Translations under genes and position numbers: made by a program | Shown here: positions 7,061 through 15,713 of the stretch, one piece after another | Numbering within the stretch: position 1 is the first letter of the stretch | How the letters are laid out: the number at the start of each line of letters is the position of its first letter | The notes under the pieces: generated by a model | Told to the model about the DNA's origin: nothing | Databases searched by the model: none | What the model saw: the letters and a program-made list of their open reading frames with translations, nothing else | DNA from: Oscillospiraceae bacterium | GTDB taxonomy: Bacteria; Bacillota; Clostridia; Oscillospirales; Oscillospiraceae | Length of the DNA stretch: 64,000 nt | Direction: 5' to 3' | Assembly (NCBI GenBank): GCA_017406005.1 | Contig: JAFQZI010000163.1 | Span: forward strand, 1 to 64,000

Positions 7061-7687
7061 ATGGCAAAGCGGGTAGAAGGACGTTCGGATAAGCTTCTGG
7101 AATGCGCCAGGGAGGAATTTCTGGAAATGGGTTTTCAGGAGGCTTCGCTTCGGGTGATAGCAGCAAAAGCGGATACCAGCACCGGCGCAATTTATACCCG
7201 TTTCGGAGATAAAGACGGCCTCTTTCATGCGTTGGTTGACGAATCGATGGATGAACTGATTTTATGGATTGAGAAAGGACAGCAGGAATTCTCTCTTAAA
7301 CCGGGTGAAGAGCAGAAAGAGGATGTGTTTTCCTATAAGCCGGAGGTCTGGGAGCAGTTGGTTGAATATATCTATGAGCACTGGGATGTCTTTCGCCTCC
7401 TGGTACGCTGTGCGGATATCAACTGCTACGAGATGATGCTGAATCGTCTGGTAGATATTGAAGTTGAATATACTTATAAGTTTTTAAAATCGACAGATAA
7501 TGATGCACTATACAACGGAAATCTTACGCCCATGTTGAGCCATATGCTTTCCAATGCATATTACTCGGGTTTGTTTGAAGTTGTCCGTCATGAAATGACA
7601 AAAGAAGAAGCCTTCGTATATGTCCGTCAGCTCCGCCGATTTTTTGTACGGGGATGGGCGGATCTGCTTGAATCAAGGCCGGAGTAA
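7061..7687 (+). CDS. TetR/AcrR family transcriptional regulator
   Basis: A 208-residue TetR-family repressor. Residues 1-50 hold the DNA-binding domain: KLLECAREEFLEMGFQEASL, then the recognition helix region ADTSTGAIYTRFGDKDGLFH. The remainder is an all-helical ligand domain with no close match I can name. It starts after GAGGGAG and has its own promoter with a perfect 16-bp palindrome at the start site, so autorepression is likely. It is divergent from the DUF3793-flavodoxin operon, whose control region it shares. The stop codon lies inside the stem-loop of its terminator. Confidence 0.9.
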   Translation: MAKRVEGRSDKLLECAREEFLEMGFQEASLRVIAAKADTSTGAIYTRFGDKDGLFHALVDESMDELILWIEKGQQEFSLKPGEEQKEDVFSYKPEVWEQLVEYIYEHWDVFRLLVRCADINCYEMMLNRLVDIEVEYTYKFLKSTDNDALYNGNLTPMLSHMLSNAYYSGLFEVVRHEMTKEEAFVYVRQLRRFFVRGWADLLESRPE

Positions 7688-7699
7688 AGGCCTTTTTTT
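7675..7699 (+). terminator. Terminator overlapping the tetR stop
   Basis: AAGGCC (7675-7680) pairs with GGCCTT (7689-7694) and a run of T follows. The stop codon is in the loop. Confidence 0.7.
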
Positions 7700-7709
7700 A
7701 TAAAACAGT

Positions 7710-7725
7710 GTTAGAGATGTTTAAC
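7710..7725. promoter_or_regulatory. DtxR-type dyad operator (site 3)
   Basis: GTTAGAGATGTTTAAC, with GTTA and TAAC arms and an 8-base centre, lies 62 bases before the start of the secreted GLUG-repeat protein. No convincing -35/-10 pair was identified around it. Confidence 0.6.
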
Positions 7726-7787
7726 TTATTTGCGGTGTCTCCGCTGCATGGCGTTGACATAGATTATTTTATTATTGGAGGAAGCTT

Positions 7788-9056
7788 ATGAAAATGAGAA
7801 AGATGTTATCTTTGCTGATCGCAACATGTGTTTTGCTTTGCACCTGCGCATTTGCGTCTGCCGATGAGGGACTCTTTGCCGGAGGAAACGGAACGGTAGA
7901 GAACCCTTATCAGATTGCCACGACAGATCAGTTGCTAGCCTTTGCCGCGAGCGTCAACGACGGAAGTGCCGAGGGCTATGCCGTGCAGTTTGTTGCACTG
8001 ACGGAGGATCTTGACCTCACCGGGATCAACTGGACTCCGATCGGCAGTATGACGGAGGATTATTCCACCATGTTTCTCGGAACCTTCGACGGACAGGGGC
8101 ACACCATTTCCAACCTGACGCTGGATATAGATACGCCAATAGTCGGAGCGGGTATTTTCGGGATGAATCTGGGTGAAGTAAAAAATCTCAAAACAGAGAA
8201 CATTCAGATTCACTGCGCGGATATTTATTCCATGGCGGTCGGCGCGGTAGTCGGTTACAACATGGGCGGTCTCGTACATGATATTGTTCTTACAGGAGAG
8301 AATGAGCTCGCGGCTTTCAACGCGATCGGCGGTATCTGCGGCGGATCCACGGGCAGCGTCTTCAACTGCACGGTAGACGGCACAACCGTTGTTGTGCAGG
8401 GAGACAACGATTTCTCCTCCGGGCGCATCATTCAGGAGGATGTTGGTGAATGCGGCGGCCTGATCATCGGCGGCAGCTTTGGCGGAACAATGGATAATTG
8501 TACTGCTAAAGGCAAGATTATAGCCACCGGGAATGAGCCTGTCGGCCTCGGCGGGATCGGAGGCTGCCTGGAAATGATGGATTCAGTCACCAATTGCACG
8601 GCAGATGTGGAGATTGTTTCTGAGAAGGGAGGACACGCTATCGGAGGACTTTGCGGTTACAGCGGAACGCATCATATCGGCGATATCGCCCTTGCAACCG
8701 AAGGGGTTATGGCAGTAAATTACCCCGGCATTATTGATAACTGCCATGTCACTGTAAAAATGAATGTACCGGGTGCAACCCATGTCGGGGGCCTTGTAGG
8801 AACGGGCCTTTACTACTACGGAGAAGAAACATCCTACAAAATCAGCAACTGCAGCGTCGAGGCGGAAATTATCGGCGCTGTGACTCCGGGAGCTGTCGCA
8901 GGCCGTGCCATGGGGAGCCTGATTGAAAGCTGCGATGCCACCGTGACACTGGACGGAAAAGAGCTGAAAGCCCGCATTGGGGAAACATCGACCATGTATG
9001 AAAGCGGTGACCAGTTTGAGGAAGAAAATAACGGGGCGGAGGCGGCTGCCGCCTGA
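7788..9056 (+). CDS. Secreted GLUG-repeat protein
   Basis: A 422-residue exported protein with a signal peptide (MKMRKMLSLLIATCVLLCTC, cleavage near ASADE). The mature part is a series of GLUG-type repeats: glycine-rich turns followed by an N-C pair, as in GGICGGSTGSVFNCTVDG, GGLIIGGSFGGTMDNCTAKG, GGIGGCLEMMDSVTNCTADV and GGLVGTGLYYYG. GLUG repeats form extracellular beta-helical or adhesin-like surfaces. It ends with an alanine-rich tail (EAAAA) and has no sortase motif or transmembrane anchor, so it is probably released or loosely wall-bound. The start follows GGAGG. A DtxR-type operator upstream suggests metal control, and a C-terminal fragment of a relative occurs at 10762. Confidence 0.8.
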   Translation: MKMRKMLSLLIATCVLLCTCAFASADEGLFAGGNGTVENPYQIATTDQLLAFAASVNDGSAEGYAVQFVALTEDLDLTGINWTPIGSMTEDYSTMFLGTFDGQGHTISNLTLDIDTPIVGAGIFGMNLGEVKNLKTENIQIHCADIYSMAVGAVVGYNMGGLVHDIVLTGENELAAFNAIGGICGGSTGSVFNCTVDGTTVVVQGDNDFSSGRIIQEDVGECGGLIIGGSFGGTMDNCTAKGKIIATGNEPVGLGGIGGCLEMMDSVTNCTADVEIVSEKGGHAIGGLCGYSGTHHIGDIALATEGVMAVNYPGIIDNCHVTVKMNVPGATHVGGLVGTGLYYYGEETSYKISNCSVEAEIIGAVTPGAVAGRAMGSLIESCDATVTLDGKELKARIGETSTMYESGDQFEEENNGAEAAAA

Positions 9057-9103
9057 ACAGGGGAGAGCGCTGCTGTCAATCGTCACAGATACAATAGAAA
9101 CAG

Positions 9104-9150
9104 CTCAGAGGATGTGCGGACAATGAAAACCGCACATCTTCTGTTTTTTC
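9104..9150 (+). terminator. Terminator after the GLUG gene
   Basis: GATGTGCGG near 9111-9119 pairs with CCGCACATC near 9130-9138, flanked by complementary CAG/CTG, and is followed by TTTTTTC. Confidence 0.8.
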
Positions 9151-9200
9151 GGGAAAAGACACAGGAAATCATGTTTGAGGTATTTAATTTTTGGCTGATA

Positions 9201-9234
9201 CGTGTTATAATGCTTTTAGTTAGATATTCCTAAC
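9201..9234 (+). promoter_or_regulatory. Extended -10 promoter with DtxR-type operator (site 4)
   Basis: TGTTATAAT (9203-9211) is an extended -10 element. GTTAGATATTCCTAAC (9219-9234) follows at the predicted start of transcription. The same TGTTATAATG plus dyad layout occurs in front of the methyltransferase operon at 11396. Confidence 0.65.
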
Positions 9235-9302
9235 ACTATCCCGGAAAGATTTTTCTTCGGGATAGGCTGTTCGGAAGATAGAAAATACTATTGGAGAAAA
9301 AA

Positions 9303-10232
9303 ATGATGAAAAAACGTGTATTTGCCCCGGAGAGGGACGGATTCTGCGGAGCATGGTACCCCATGCCTCATCCGAAGAAGACAGATAAAGCAGTGATTCT
9401 TATGCTGGGAGACTCTTCCGAGGATCGCATGGCAGTCTCGGGAGCGAAATGGTTACATCGGCAGGGATGCCACGCTCTGGCCATGTCACCGGATAAAAAG
9501 GATTACGGGCATCATAATTACCCTTTGGAACGTTTTGAGAAGGCCATCGAATTTCTGAAATCTCAGGGCTGCGAAAAGATCGGGATTGTCGGTGCGTCGA
9601 CTACAGGGATGCTGGCGCTAGTTGCCGCATCATACTATCCGGAGATCAGCTTGACGGTTGCCGTTTCACCGCCCGACTTCATTATGGAAGGATTCTATCA
9701 GGATGGCCGTGACGGTATGCGCGAGCGGCCGGGTGAAAAAGAATCCTCCGTCTCCTGGCAGGGAAAGCCACTATGTTATCTGCCCTATGCCTATCGGCAT
9801 CCGGAATACTGGCAGAAAATTATGGAAGAATCGAAAGCCGGTGGTGATAAAATCGCTTCTCGAAAGATGTTCGACGAGTCAGAGCGCCGACATCCTGTTC
9901 AGGAGGAAGAAAAGATCAGGGTAGAACGTATACACGGCAAAGTGATCTGCATCGGAGCAGAGGATGATGTTCTCTGGGATACATGCAAGTATATCCGCCG
10001 GATGGAGCAGCGACTGTGCAAAACACAGCACGAAAATGAATTTGAAGCGTGGATCTATGAGCACGGGACGCACTTTGCTTTTCCTGAATCCATGCTGAAG
10101 TTGATGCTGCCTGTTGGCTCCGGTTTGCTGGTAAGCTTCATGTTCAAGGCAGGGAAGGAGTTTCCGAAGGAATGTCGGGAGACGCGGATCGACATTGACA
10201 GAAGACTGCAAAAAGTAATCCGGGAATGGTAG
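9303..10232 (+). CDS. Alpha/beta hydrolase of the BAAT/acyl-CoA thioesterase type
   Basis: A cytosolic protein of about 309 residues with an alpha/beta-hydrolase fold resembling the C-terminal domain of BAAT/acyl-CoA thioester hydrolases. The nucleophile elbow is VGASTTGM (serine in G-x-S), the acid is probably in IGAEDDVLWDT and the catalytic histidine in EHGTHFAFPES, in the correct order. The substrate is unknown. The ATG at 9303 is chosen because GGAG lies 6 bases upstream; a TTG at 9291 precedes that site. A small membrane protein follows 9 bases downstream. The DtxR-type operator at 9219 places it in the metal regulon. Confidence 0.75.
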   Translation: MMKKRVFAPERDGFCGAWYPMPHPKKTDKAVILMLGDSSEDRMAVSGAKWLHRQGCHALAMSPDKKDYGHHNYPLERFEKAIEFLKSQGCEKIGIVGASTTGMLALVAASYYPEISLTVAVSPPDFIMEGFYQDGRDGMRERPGEKESSVSWQGKPLCYLPYAYRHPEYWQKIMEESKAGGDKIASRKMFDESERRHPVQEEEKIRVERIHGKVICIGAEDDVLWDTCKYIRRMEQRLCKTQHENEFEAWIYEHGTHFAFPESMLKLMLPVGSGLLVSFMFKAGKEFPKECRETRIDIDRRLQKVIREW

Positions 10233-10241
10233 GTTAATATT

Positions 10242-10724
10242 ATGCTGATTGTTCTGCAACTGATTCTCTATTGCCTGCTTTTTACCGTTATGGTGAAAAT
10301 TGCCGTAATAGGCGGCGCGATTAACGGCTTGTACTTTTATCCGAAACCAGTGCAGGAGAGGGCCATCGAGATCGGGTTGACCGATCGGGAGATCATGGCG
10401 AAAAAGAGAAAATGCTTTATGATCCCGTTTTTTCTGGTCATGCTGGCTGCCCTGGTGCTGATTATCAGTGTATGGAACCATGTTTCTGATTTCAAAAAGG
10501 CATACCTGCTGGCACTTCTGTTTCTGGAAGTCATGAACTGGTACGATGGAATCGTGATTGACAAGCTCTGGGTGGGATATAGCAAATTCTGGCTTCTGCC
10601 CGGCTGTGAAGACATTCCTTACGTTCAGACCTGGAGACAGGTACTGAAAAAGAGGTCAATCCTGACGCTGATCTGGATCGCCGGAGCAGCTATTGTTGCC
10701 GGGATTGTCGTGCTGCTGTTTTGA
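10242..10724 (+). CDS. Conserved membrane protein, unknown function
   Basis: A 160-residue protein with about four membrane helices (residues 2-28, 64-82, 88-105 and 138-158). The conserved-looking central segment NWYDGIVIDKLWVGYSKFW lies between helices. No family name can be given with confidence. It starts 9 bases after the hydrolase stop with a weak site (GGTTAATATT), so it is in the same operon and presumably under the same operator. Confidence 0.7.
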   Translation: MLIVLQLILYCLLFTVMVKIAVIGGAINGLYFYPKPVQERAIEIGLTDREIMAKKRKCFMIPFFLVMLAALVLIISVWNHVSDFKKAYLLALLFLEVMNWYDGIVIDKLWVGYSKFWLLPGCEDIPYVQTWRQVLKKRSILTLIWIAGAAIVAGIVVLLF

Positions 10725-10761
10725 GAGATGAGATCAAAAAATAGAATGGAGAGCAAAGCTG

Positions 10762-11058
10762 TTGAACGATAATCTGTTCAGTTTCTATAGAACAATACAG
10801 TCTACCCCTATGATTACCGCCAGTATTCCGGCTGAATTCGGAGAAGGAATTATCAGCCGTATCAGCACGCCAAAAGAAATGATGGAGGGCAGTGATTTTA
10901 TGTCTTCCTTTGAGATCGATGACTGCTCTGTTACGGGAACGATCACGGGTGGCAGCAACTATGTAGATGCAGTTGTTGGCGATCCGGCTTGTGCGGTTTC
11001 TGTAAACTGTGAAGGTGGAATGACCGTAGTAACAGAAGAATCAGAAGCAGCGGCATAA
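10762..11058 (+). pseudogene. Remnant of a GLUG-repeat protein (C-terminal fragment)
   Basis: An open frame of 98 codons from a TTG at 10762, with no signal peptide. The second half (FEIDDCSVTGTITGGSNYVD and following, ending in EESEAAA) looks like one GLUG repeat plus the acidic, alanine-rich tail of the protein at 7788. The first half matches nothing recognised. Lack of a secretion signal, a weak start and the single repeat suggest a decayed paralogue. It could instead be expressed as a small protein from TTG, with GGAG 10 bases upstream. Confidence 0.5.
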
Positions 11059-11090
11059 CAAAATGAGGCTGCAAAGAAACAGCCAGCATA

Positions 11091-11134
11091 AAAACCGAGA
11101 TTCCACAATTGATGATGGAATCTCGGTTTTTTTA
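11091..11134 (+). terminator. Terminator
   Basis: AAACCGAGATTCCA pairs with TGGAATCTCGGTTT, followed by seven T. It ends the 9303-11058 transcription unit. Confidence 0.9.
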
Positions 11135-11181
11135 AACTCTGTCGTGGTTTGATTTGATTGTAACAGAACGTAACTCTGATA

Positions 11182-11342
11182 ATACTGATCACAGATAAAA
11201 CCATTTTAATCTTTTCGGGCAGAATTGTGGCATGCTGCGTTATCAGCCTTGAGAATACACAAAGTATTCCCTGCGGCTTCTGCCTTGCCTGTCGCAATTC
11301 TGCTTCGAAAATCTTCTAAAGCGTCTTATCAGTGATCAGTAT
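11182..11342. repeat. 161-bp palindromic MITE-like element, copy 1
   Basis: The first of three near-identical 161-bp copies (others at 20459 and 34787). The ends are inverted (ATACTGATCAC at the left, GTGATCAGTAT at the right). Internal arms such as GCAGAATTG / CAATTCTGC and GAATAC / GTATTC allow the whole unit to fold on itself. No plausible gene is inside. Non-coding, intergenic, terminally inverted and repeated, it fits a miniature inverted-repeat transposable element. It lies between a terminator and the methyltransferase promoter. Confidence 0.85.
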
Positions 11343-11362
11343 AAAATACCGTGAAAAAAGAA

Positions 11363-11420
11363 GTTTAAGGGCTTTAACTTTTGGAAAAGGTGTGTTATAA
11401 TGAAGTTAGCAGCTATTAAC
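11363..11420 (+). promoter_or_regulatory. Methyltransferase-operon promoter with two DtxR-type operators (sites 5 and 6)
   Basis: An extended -10, TGTTATAAT (11393-11401), is flanked by two dyads. Upstream is GTTTAAGGGCTTTAAC (11363-11378, one arm mismatch) and downstream is GTTAGCAGCTATTAAC (11405-11420, perfect GTTA/TAAC arms). Both have the 8-base centre. Two sites around one promoter suggest tight repression. Confidence 0.7.
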
Positions 11421-11460
11421 ATTGATTAAAGAAGTAAAATCAGAGAAGGAGAAAAGCCGC

Positions 11461-12084
11461 ATGAGTATCCTGAAAAAGTTTTTTAATCAAACAAGAAAGC
11501 CGGAAGGTGTGCTGGGTAAGCTGATGCTACGCGGCATGAACAGCGGGCACGCAAAGCTGGCGGACTGGGGATTTGCGCATCTGCCGTCGATCCAACCATT
11601 ACAGATAGTTGACCTCGGATGCGGGGCGGGCCGCAACGCCGGAGAATTGCTGAAAACGTATCCATCTGCCCATGTGACGGCGGTAGACTATTCTGCACTC
11701 TCCGTGGAAAAAGCGAGAGAATACAATAAAAACGGTATCGACGCCGGACGCTGCACAGTACAGCAGGGGGATGTGTCCAATCTGCGGCTTCCGGAAGAGA
11801 GCTTTGATCTCGCCACGGCCTTTGAAACAGTCTATTTCTGGCCGGGCCTGGAACACTGCTTCTCTGAGGTGGCAAAGATCCTCAAACCAGAAGGCTGTTT
11901 TCTGATCTGCAACGAATCTGACGGTCTTGATGCCACAAGCAAAAGATTTGAAAAGATCATCGAAGGAATGAAAGTTTACAAGGTGGAAGAACTTGAAGCT
12001 GCATTGCGGAAAGCCGGATTCTCGGATGTAAGCGTTGACCATCACGGAAAAAAGCCGTGGATCTGTGTGGTCGCAAGGAAATAA
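11461..12084 (+). CDS. Class I SAM-dependent methyltransferase
   Basis: A 207-residue small-molecule-type methyltransferase. Motif I for S-adenosylmethionine is VDLGCGAGRNAGELLK, the acidic motif II follows in VTAVDYSALSVEKAR, and QGDVSNLRLPEESFDLATA gives the adenine-binding and motif IV region. The substrate is unknown. The start at 11461 follows AAGGAGAAAAG; an in-frame TTG at 11422 would overlap the downstream operator. It is the first of a same-strand run reaching 18088 (hydrolase, ZIP transporter, DtxR regulator, ATC-hydrolase-like protein, three more methyltransferases), and is preceded by two metal-type operators. Confidence 0.9.
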   Translation: MSILKKFFNQTRKPEGVLGKLMLRGMNSGHAKLADWGFAHLPSIQPLQIVDLGCGAGRNAGELLKTYPSAHVTAVDYSALSVEKAREYNKNGIDAGRCTVQQGDVSNLRLPEESFDLATAFETVYFWPGLEHCFSEVAKILKPEGCFLICNESDGLDATSKRFEKIIEGMKVYKVEELEAALRKAGFSDVSVDHHGKKPWICVVARK

Positions 12085-12103
12085 ACATGAGAAGGGATTC
12101 ATA

Positions 12104-12871
12104 ATGCAATTTGATGAAATAGGGTTAGAAAACGGGAAAACGCTGATGCTTCTGCCGGGAACATGCTGCAATTATCAGACAAATTTCAGCGCTGTCCTTG
12201 ACAGGCTTGCCGAGAAATATCACTTGATCTGCGTCAATTATGACGGATTTGACGGCAGCGATACGATTTTCCCCGACATGATTACCGTCACAGAGAAGAT
12301 CGAGCAATATGTCAAAGAAAACCACGCGGGAAGACTCGACGGCGCAATTGGCTCCTCTTTGGGCAGCAGCTTTGTAGGACAACTGATTCAAAGAGAAAAC
12401 ATCCATCTGGATCACGGCATCTTCGGGAGCCCGGATCTGGACCAGAGCGGAAAAATCAGTGCATGGCTGCAGTCGAAGCTGGTCGTGCCGCTCCTGACGA
12501 GTTTTACAAGAAGCGAGAAAAAGCAGAGGAAAAGCAAAGAGAAACTGAAGAGCATGTTTGAGATGAGTGATGAGATGGCAGACAAGTTTATGGCCTGCTT
12601 TGCTCAGTTCAGCCCCGAGTCTATCAAGAATGAGTATTACACTGACCTGCTCACCCATCTGAAAGATGATATTCATGTGGAACATACAAAAGTGCATTTT
12701 ATTTACGCCAATAAAATGGGCGAAAAATATCTGAAGAGATATAAAAAGTATTTTCGTGACCCGGACATCAGAGAATTTGACATGCAGCATGAACAGTGGT
12801 TATTCGGCGGGGAGAAGTATACAGCCCCGGTTTTGAAAGCAATTGATGAATTCATGGAAACAGCGGTTTGA
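12104..12871 (+). CDS. Alpha/beta hydrolase
   Basis: A 255-residue protein of the alpha/beta-hydrolase superfamily. An oxyanion region MLLPGTCCNYQTNF lies near the N-terminus, the nucleophile elbow is GAIGSSLGSSF (G-S-S-L-G), and the final histidine is probably in MQHEQWLFGG. It has no signal peptide. The start at 12104 has GAAGGGA upstream; the open frame continues back into the methyltransferase gene without a start signal. It follows that gene by 19 bases. Substrate unknown. Confidence 0.8.
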   Translation: MQFDEIGLENGKTLMLLPGTCCNYQTNFSAVLDRLAEKYHLICVNYDGFDGSDTIFPDMITVTEKIEQYVKENHAGRLDGAIGSSLGSSFVGQLIQRENIHLDHGIFGSPDLDQSGKISAWLQSKLVVPLLTSFTRSEKKQRKSKEKLKSMFEMSDEMADKFMACFAQFSPESIKNEYYTDLLTHLKDDIHVEHTKVHFIYANKMGEKYLKRYKKYFRDPDIREFDMQHEQWLFGGEKYTAPVLKAIDEFMETAV

Positions 12872-12953
12872 TGAGAACCACCATAACATAGATGTGGATC
12901 ACAGTATGAATTGGAGGATAATAGCATAGTACATTTCAGGAGGTGAAAAAGAA

Positions 12954-13733
12954 TTGCTGAAAACGATCCTGTTGGGGACACTGATCCCGTTTGTCGGGAC
13001 CACTCTTGGCGCGGCATTGGTCTTCCTGCTGAAAAAGCAGATATCAGATGGACTCCAAAAGGTGCTGACCGGATTTGCAGCCGGGGTAATGGTTGCTGCA
13101 TCATTCTGGAGCCTGCTGCAGCCGGCCCTGGAGAGCAGCACCGCGATGGGGAACTTCGCTTTCGTTCCGGCGGCTGTCGGATTTCTGGCAGGTGTAGGCT
13201 TCCTTCTTTTTCTGGATGAAATCACCCCTCATATGCACATGGATCTGCAGCATGAGGGACCAAACAGTAAAATGAAACGAACAACCAAGCTGATTCTTGC
13301 GGTAACGCTCCATAATATCCCGGAGGGAATGGCGGTGGGCGTTGTGTATGCCGGATGGCGCAGCGGGCAGCCGGGAATCAGTCAGACAGGCGCACTCGCA
13401 CTGGCGCTTGGTATCGCTTTGCAGAACTTCCCCGAGGGGGCGATCGTTTCCATGCCACTGCTGGCTGAGGGTATGCCAAAGCGCAGGACTTTCTGGTACG
13501 GCGTCCTTTCCGGGGCGGTAGAACCAGTTGCTGCCTGGATTACAATCCTTGCGGCAGGCACTGTGATTCCCATCATGCCGTATCTCCTGGCGTTTGCCGC
13601 CGGAGCTATGTTATATGTAATTGTTGAAGAGCTGATTCCTGAGATGTCACAGGGAAAGCATTCAAACAGTGGGACGATCGCTTTTTCATTGGGCTTTGTG
13701 CTGATGATGGCTCTTGACGTCGCACTTGGATGA
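12954..13733 (+). CDS. ZIP family metal transporter
   Basis: A 259-residue polytopic membrane protein of the ZIP family, which moves Zn(II), Fe(II) or Mn(II) into the cytosol. The two signature metal-site helices are visible as HNIPEG (120-125) and QNFPEG (157-162), with a histidine-rich loop before them (HMHMDLQH, 93-100). About eight hydrophobic segments are present. It starts at TTG 12954, because AGGAGGTG lies 8 bases upstream and no ATG fits. It precedes a DtxR-type regulator by 59 bases, consistent with metal-responsive control. Confidence 0.92.
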   Translation: MLKTILLGTLIPFVGTTLGAALVFLLKKQISDGLQKVLTGFAAGVMVAASFWSLLQPALESSTAMGNFAFVPAAVGFLAGVGFLLFLDEITPHMHMDLQHEGPNSKMKRTTKLILAVTLHNIPEGMAVGVVYAGWRSGQPGISQTGALALALGIALQNFPEGAIVSMPLLAEGMPKRRTFWYGVLSGAVEPVAAWITILAAGTVIPIMPYLLAFAAGAMLYVIVEELIPEMSQGKHSNSGTIAFSLGFVLMMALDVALG

Positions 13734-13792
13734 GGCAACAACATAACATCGATTCATACCGATCTCAAACAGATACTAAAGGAGAATATGAT

Positions 13793-14179
13793 ATGACGTT
13801 ATATAAATCCGGGGAAGACTATTTAAAAGCAATACTTGTTCTGACGAACAGGAACGGCTTTGTGCGCTCGATTGATGTGGCAAAATATCTGAAGGTGACC
13901 AAACCGAGTGTCAGCCGGGCTATGCGGCTGCTGCAGGAAGGCCAGTTCCTTTCAATGGATGAAAAAAAGAGAGTCTATCTGACAGAGCTCGGCAGGGAAA
14001 TAGCAGAAGGAATGTATGAGCGTAACCGCATCCTGACAAAAGGATTGATTGCTATCGGCGTGGATCCGGAGACTGCGGAGCAGGATGCCTGCAAAATAGA
14101 ACACGATCTCAGCAATGCAACTTTTGAAAAGCTGAAAGCACATTGGGAAATGCTTGTTTCAAATTCAGGAATCATATAA
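13793..14179 (+). CDS. DtxR/MntR family metal-dependent regulator
   Basis: A 128-residue repressor of the DtxR/MntR type. The winged-helix part starts MTLYKSGEDYLKAILVL and includes the recognition helix KYLKVTKPSVSRAMRLL. The dimerisation part contains DPETAEQDACKIEHDLS, with the E-x-x-x-C-x-x-E-H-D metal-ligand pattern of the family. The C-terminal SH3 domain of long DtxR/IdeR proteins is absent, as in MntR. The start at 13793 follows AAGGAG by 8 bases. It and its relative at 18149 are the two candidates for binding the GTTA-8-TAAC operators. Which metal it senses cannot be read directly. Confidence 0.9.
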   Translation: MTLYKSGEDYLKAILVLTNRNGFVRSIDVAKYLKVTKPSVSRAMRLLQEGQFLSMDEKKRVYLTELGREIAEGMYERNRILTKGLIAIGVDPETAEQDACKIEHDLSNATFEKLKAHWEMLVSNSGII

Positions 14180-14235
14180 ACTTGTTCCGGATTTATTATC
14201 CGTAACCGGGTCGATCAGATTAGGAGGCGAAAAGA

Positions 14236-14874
14236 TTGAAGTATCCGGGAATGCCAGCAGGGATGTGGATGCTGTTCGCGGCAAGCTTTCGAAGAAAGCT
14301 GACAGACGTATTGGGATATGATAAAGCTGCGGCTGCGCAGATTACCAAAGGAGCCCACAGGAAATATCGGGAGCTGATCAGGAAACTGCCGGAGTTTGAG
14401 AAGGGCGACCGCTTTCAGATGAATATTGTGAGCTGCGCCATGCTTGCATCCTTTATTCTGAATATGCCGAAGCGGCCGGGCGTGGACGAACTGACGGTCT
14501 ATTACCGTGATGCTATGATGATCGGCCCTATGAAGCTCTTCTGCCGGTTAGGAGGGAAACAGAAATTCAGCCAGAAGGATGTGGAAGGAATGAAGCAGAC
14601 CGCTGCGTTCCGTGCAGCGGAACGGAATCCCTATTCCTGGAATATGGAGTTTCTGCCATACCCCGATGGGAGCGGCTATGAAGCACGTTTCTCGAAGTGC
14701 GGCATCTGCACCCTGATGAGTGAACTGGGACTCCGGGATCTTATTCCCGCCATGTGCCGACTGGACTATACGATGAGCGAAGCAGGCGGCACGACGGAAT
14801 TTATAAGGGAGTATACACTTGCCGGCGGCGGGCCATATTGTGACTGCGGATATAAGAAGAAGGAGAGCAAATGA
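14236..14874 (+). CDS. L-2-amino-thiazoline-4-carboxylate hydrolase-like protein
   Basis: A 212-residue protein resembling the ATC hydrolase family (L-2-amino-thiazoline-4-carboxylic acid hydrolase), whose founding Pseudomonas enzyme opens a thiazoline ring on the way to cysteine. Most Clostridia members are uncharacterised. The visible block FSKCGICTLMSELGLRDLIP and the later FIREYTLAGGGPYCDCGYKK hold the conserved cysteines. It starts at TTG 14236, with AGGAGG 8 bases upstream. The last four bases overlap the start of the next methyltransferase gene (ATGA), so translation is coupled. Such proteins often accompany methyltransferases, but the reaction here is unknown. Confidence 0.65.
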   Translation: MKYPGMPAGMWMLFAASFRRKLTDVLGYDKAAAAQITKGAHRKYRELIRKLPEFEKGDRFQMNIVSCAMLASFILNMPKRPGVDELTVYYRDAMMIGPMKLFCRLGGKQKFSQKDVEGMKQTAAFRAAERNPYSWNMEFLPYPDGSGYEARFSKCGICTLMSELGLRDLIPAMCRLDYTMSEAGGTTEFIREYTLAGGGPYCDCGYKKKESK

Positions 14875-15713
14875 AGTATCATATTGAGAAGAATACCGTG
14901 CAGGAGACGCTGATCATTCCGCTTTTCGGACGGCTGGTGTGCTCTGAGCGGTTCCCTGAGCTTTTCTCCGACCCCGAAGCAAAACGTATATGTGACGCGC
15001 TGGACTATGATTTTGCCGAGAAGCGGAAGAAAATGGAGTCCCCAGCCGGATTGTTCGGAGCGCTGGAAGTGGCTCAGCGGCAATACGACCTGCGCTGTGA
15101 AGTTGAGGCATACCTGCAGGAACACCCTAAGGCTGCCGTGGTCAACCTGGGCTGCGGACTGGACGATACTTTCCGCAAAGCAGACAACGGCCTGTGTCAT
15201 GGCTATAACCTTGATTTGCCGGATGTAATTCAGGTGCGGAATGAGCTTTTATCGGCAGGAGAGAGGGAGGAAAACATCGCCTGCGATCTGAACGATTTCT
15301 CGTGGATGGATGCCGTAGATGCCTCAAACGGTGCAATATTCTTTGCCGCGGGTGTGTTCTATTACTTCAAGACGGAGGAGGTAAAAAGACTGTTTGCCGA
15401 AATGGCAGAGCATTTTCCCGGTGCAGTGCTTGTCTTTGACTCCTGCAACGAGCGCGGTGCGAAGCTGATGCGTTCTACATGGCTGAAAGAAGCGGGGATC
15501 ACCGATGTGAGCGCTTTTTTCTCCCTGGAGGATGAGCGGGAGCTCACAGGCTGGAGCAATCAGTTTGCCTCGGTCACTGCGAAAAGCTATATGCGCGGCT
15601 ACCGGGATCTGTACAAGAATGTGGGACTGTTTCATAAGCTGATGATTCGTTTTTGTGACAGCCTGGTGAAGATGAAGATCGTCAGGATCACATTTAAGGA
15701 GGAAAAGGAATGA
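14871..15713 (+). CDS. Leucine-carboxyl-methyltransferase-type O-methyltransferase
   Basis: A 280-residue SAM-dependent methyltransferase of the LCM/PPM1-like family. The SAM loop is VVNLGCGLDDTFRKAD, followed by the family's characteristic YNLDLPDVIQVRNELL segment (D-L-P-x-V) and the FFAAGVFYYFKTEEVKRLF block. Family members methylate carboxyl or hydroxyl groups on natural products or proteins. It overlaps both neighbours by four bases (ATGA at both ends), so it is tightly coupled with the ATC-hydrolase-like gene and the next methyltransferase. Confidence 0.88.
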   Translation: MKYHIEKNTVQETLIIPLFGRLVCSERFPELFSDPEAKRICDALDYDFAEKRKKMESPAGLFGALEVAQRQYDLRCEVEAYLQEHPKAAVVNLGCGLDDTFRKADNGLCHGYNLDLPDVIQVRNELLSAGEREENIACDLNDFSWMDAVDASNGAIFFAAGVFYYFKTEEVKRLFAEMAEHFPGAVLVFDSCNERGAKLMRSTWLKEAGITDVSAFFSLEDERELTGWSNQFASVTAKSYMRGYRDLYKNVGLFHKLMIRFCDSLVKMKIVRITFKEEKE

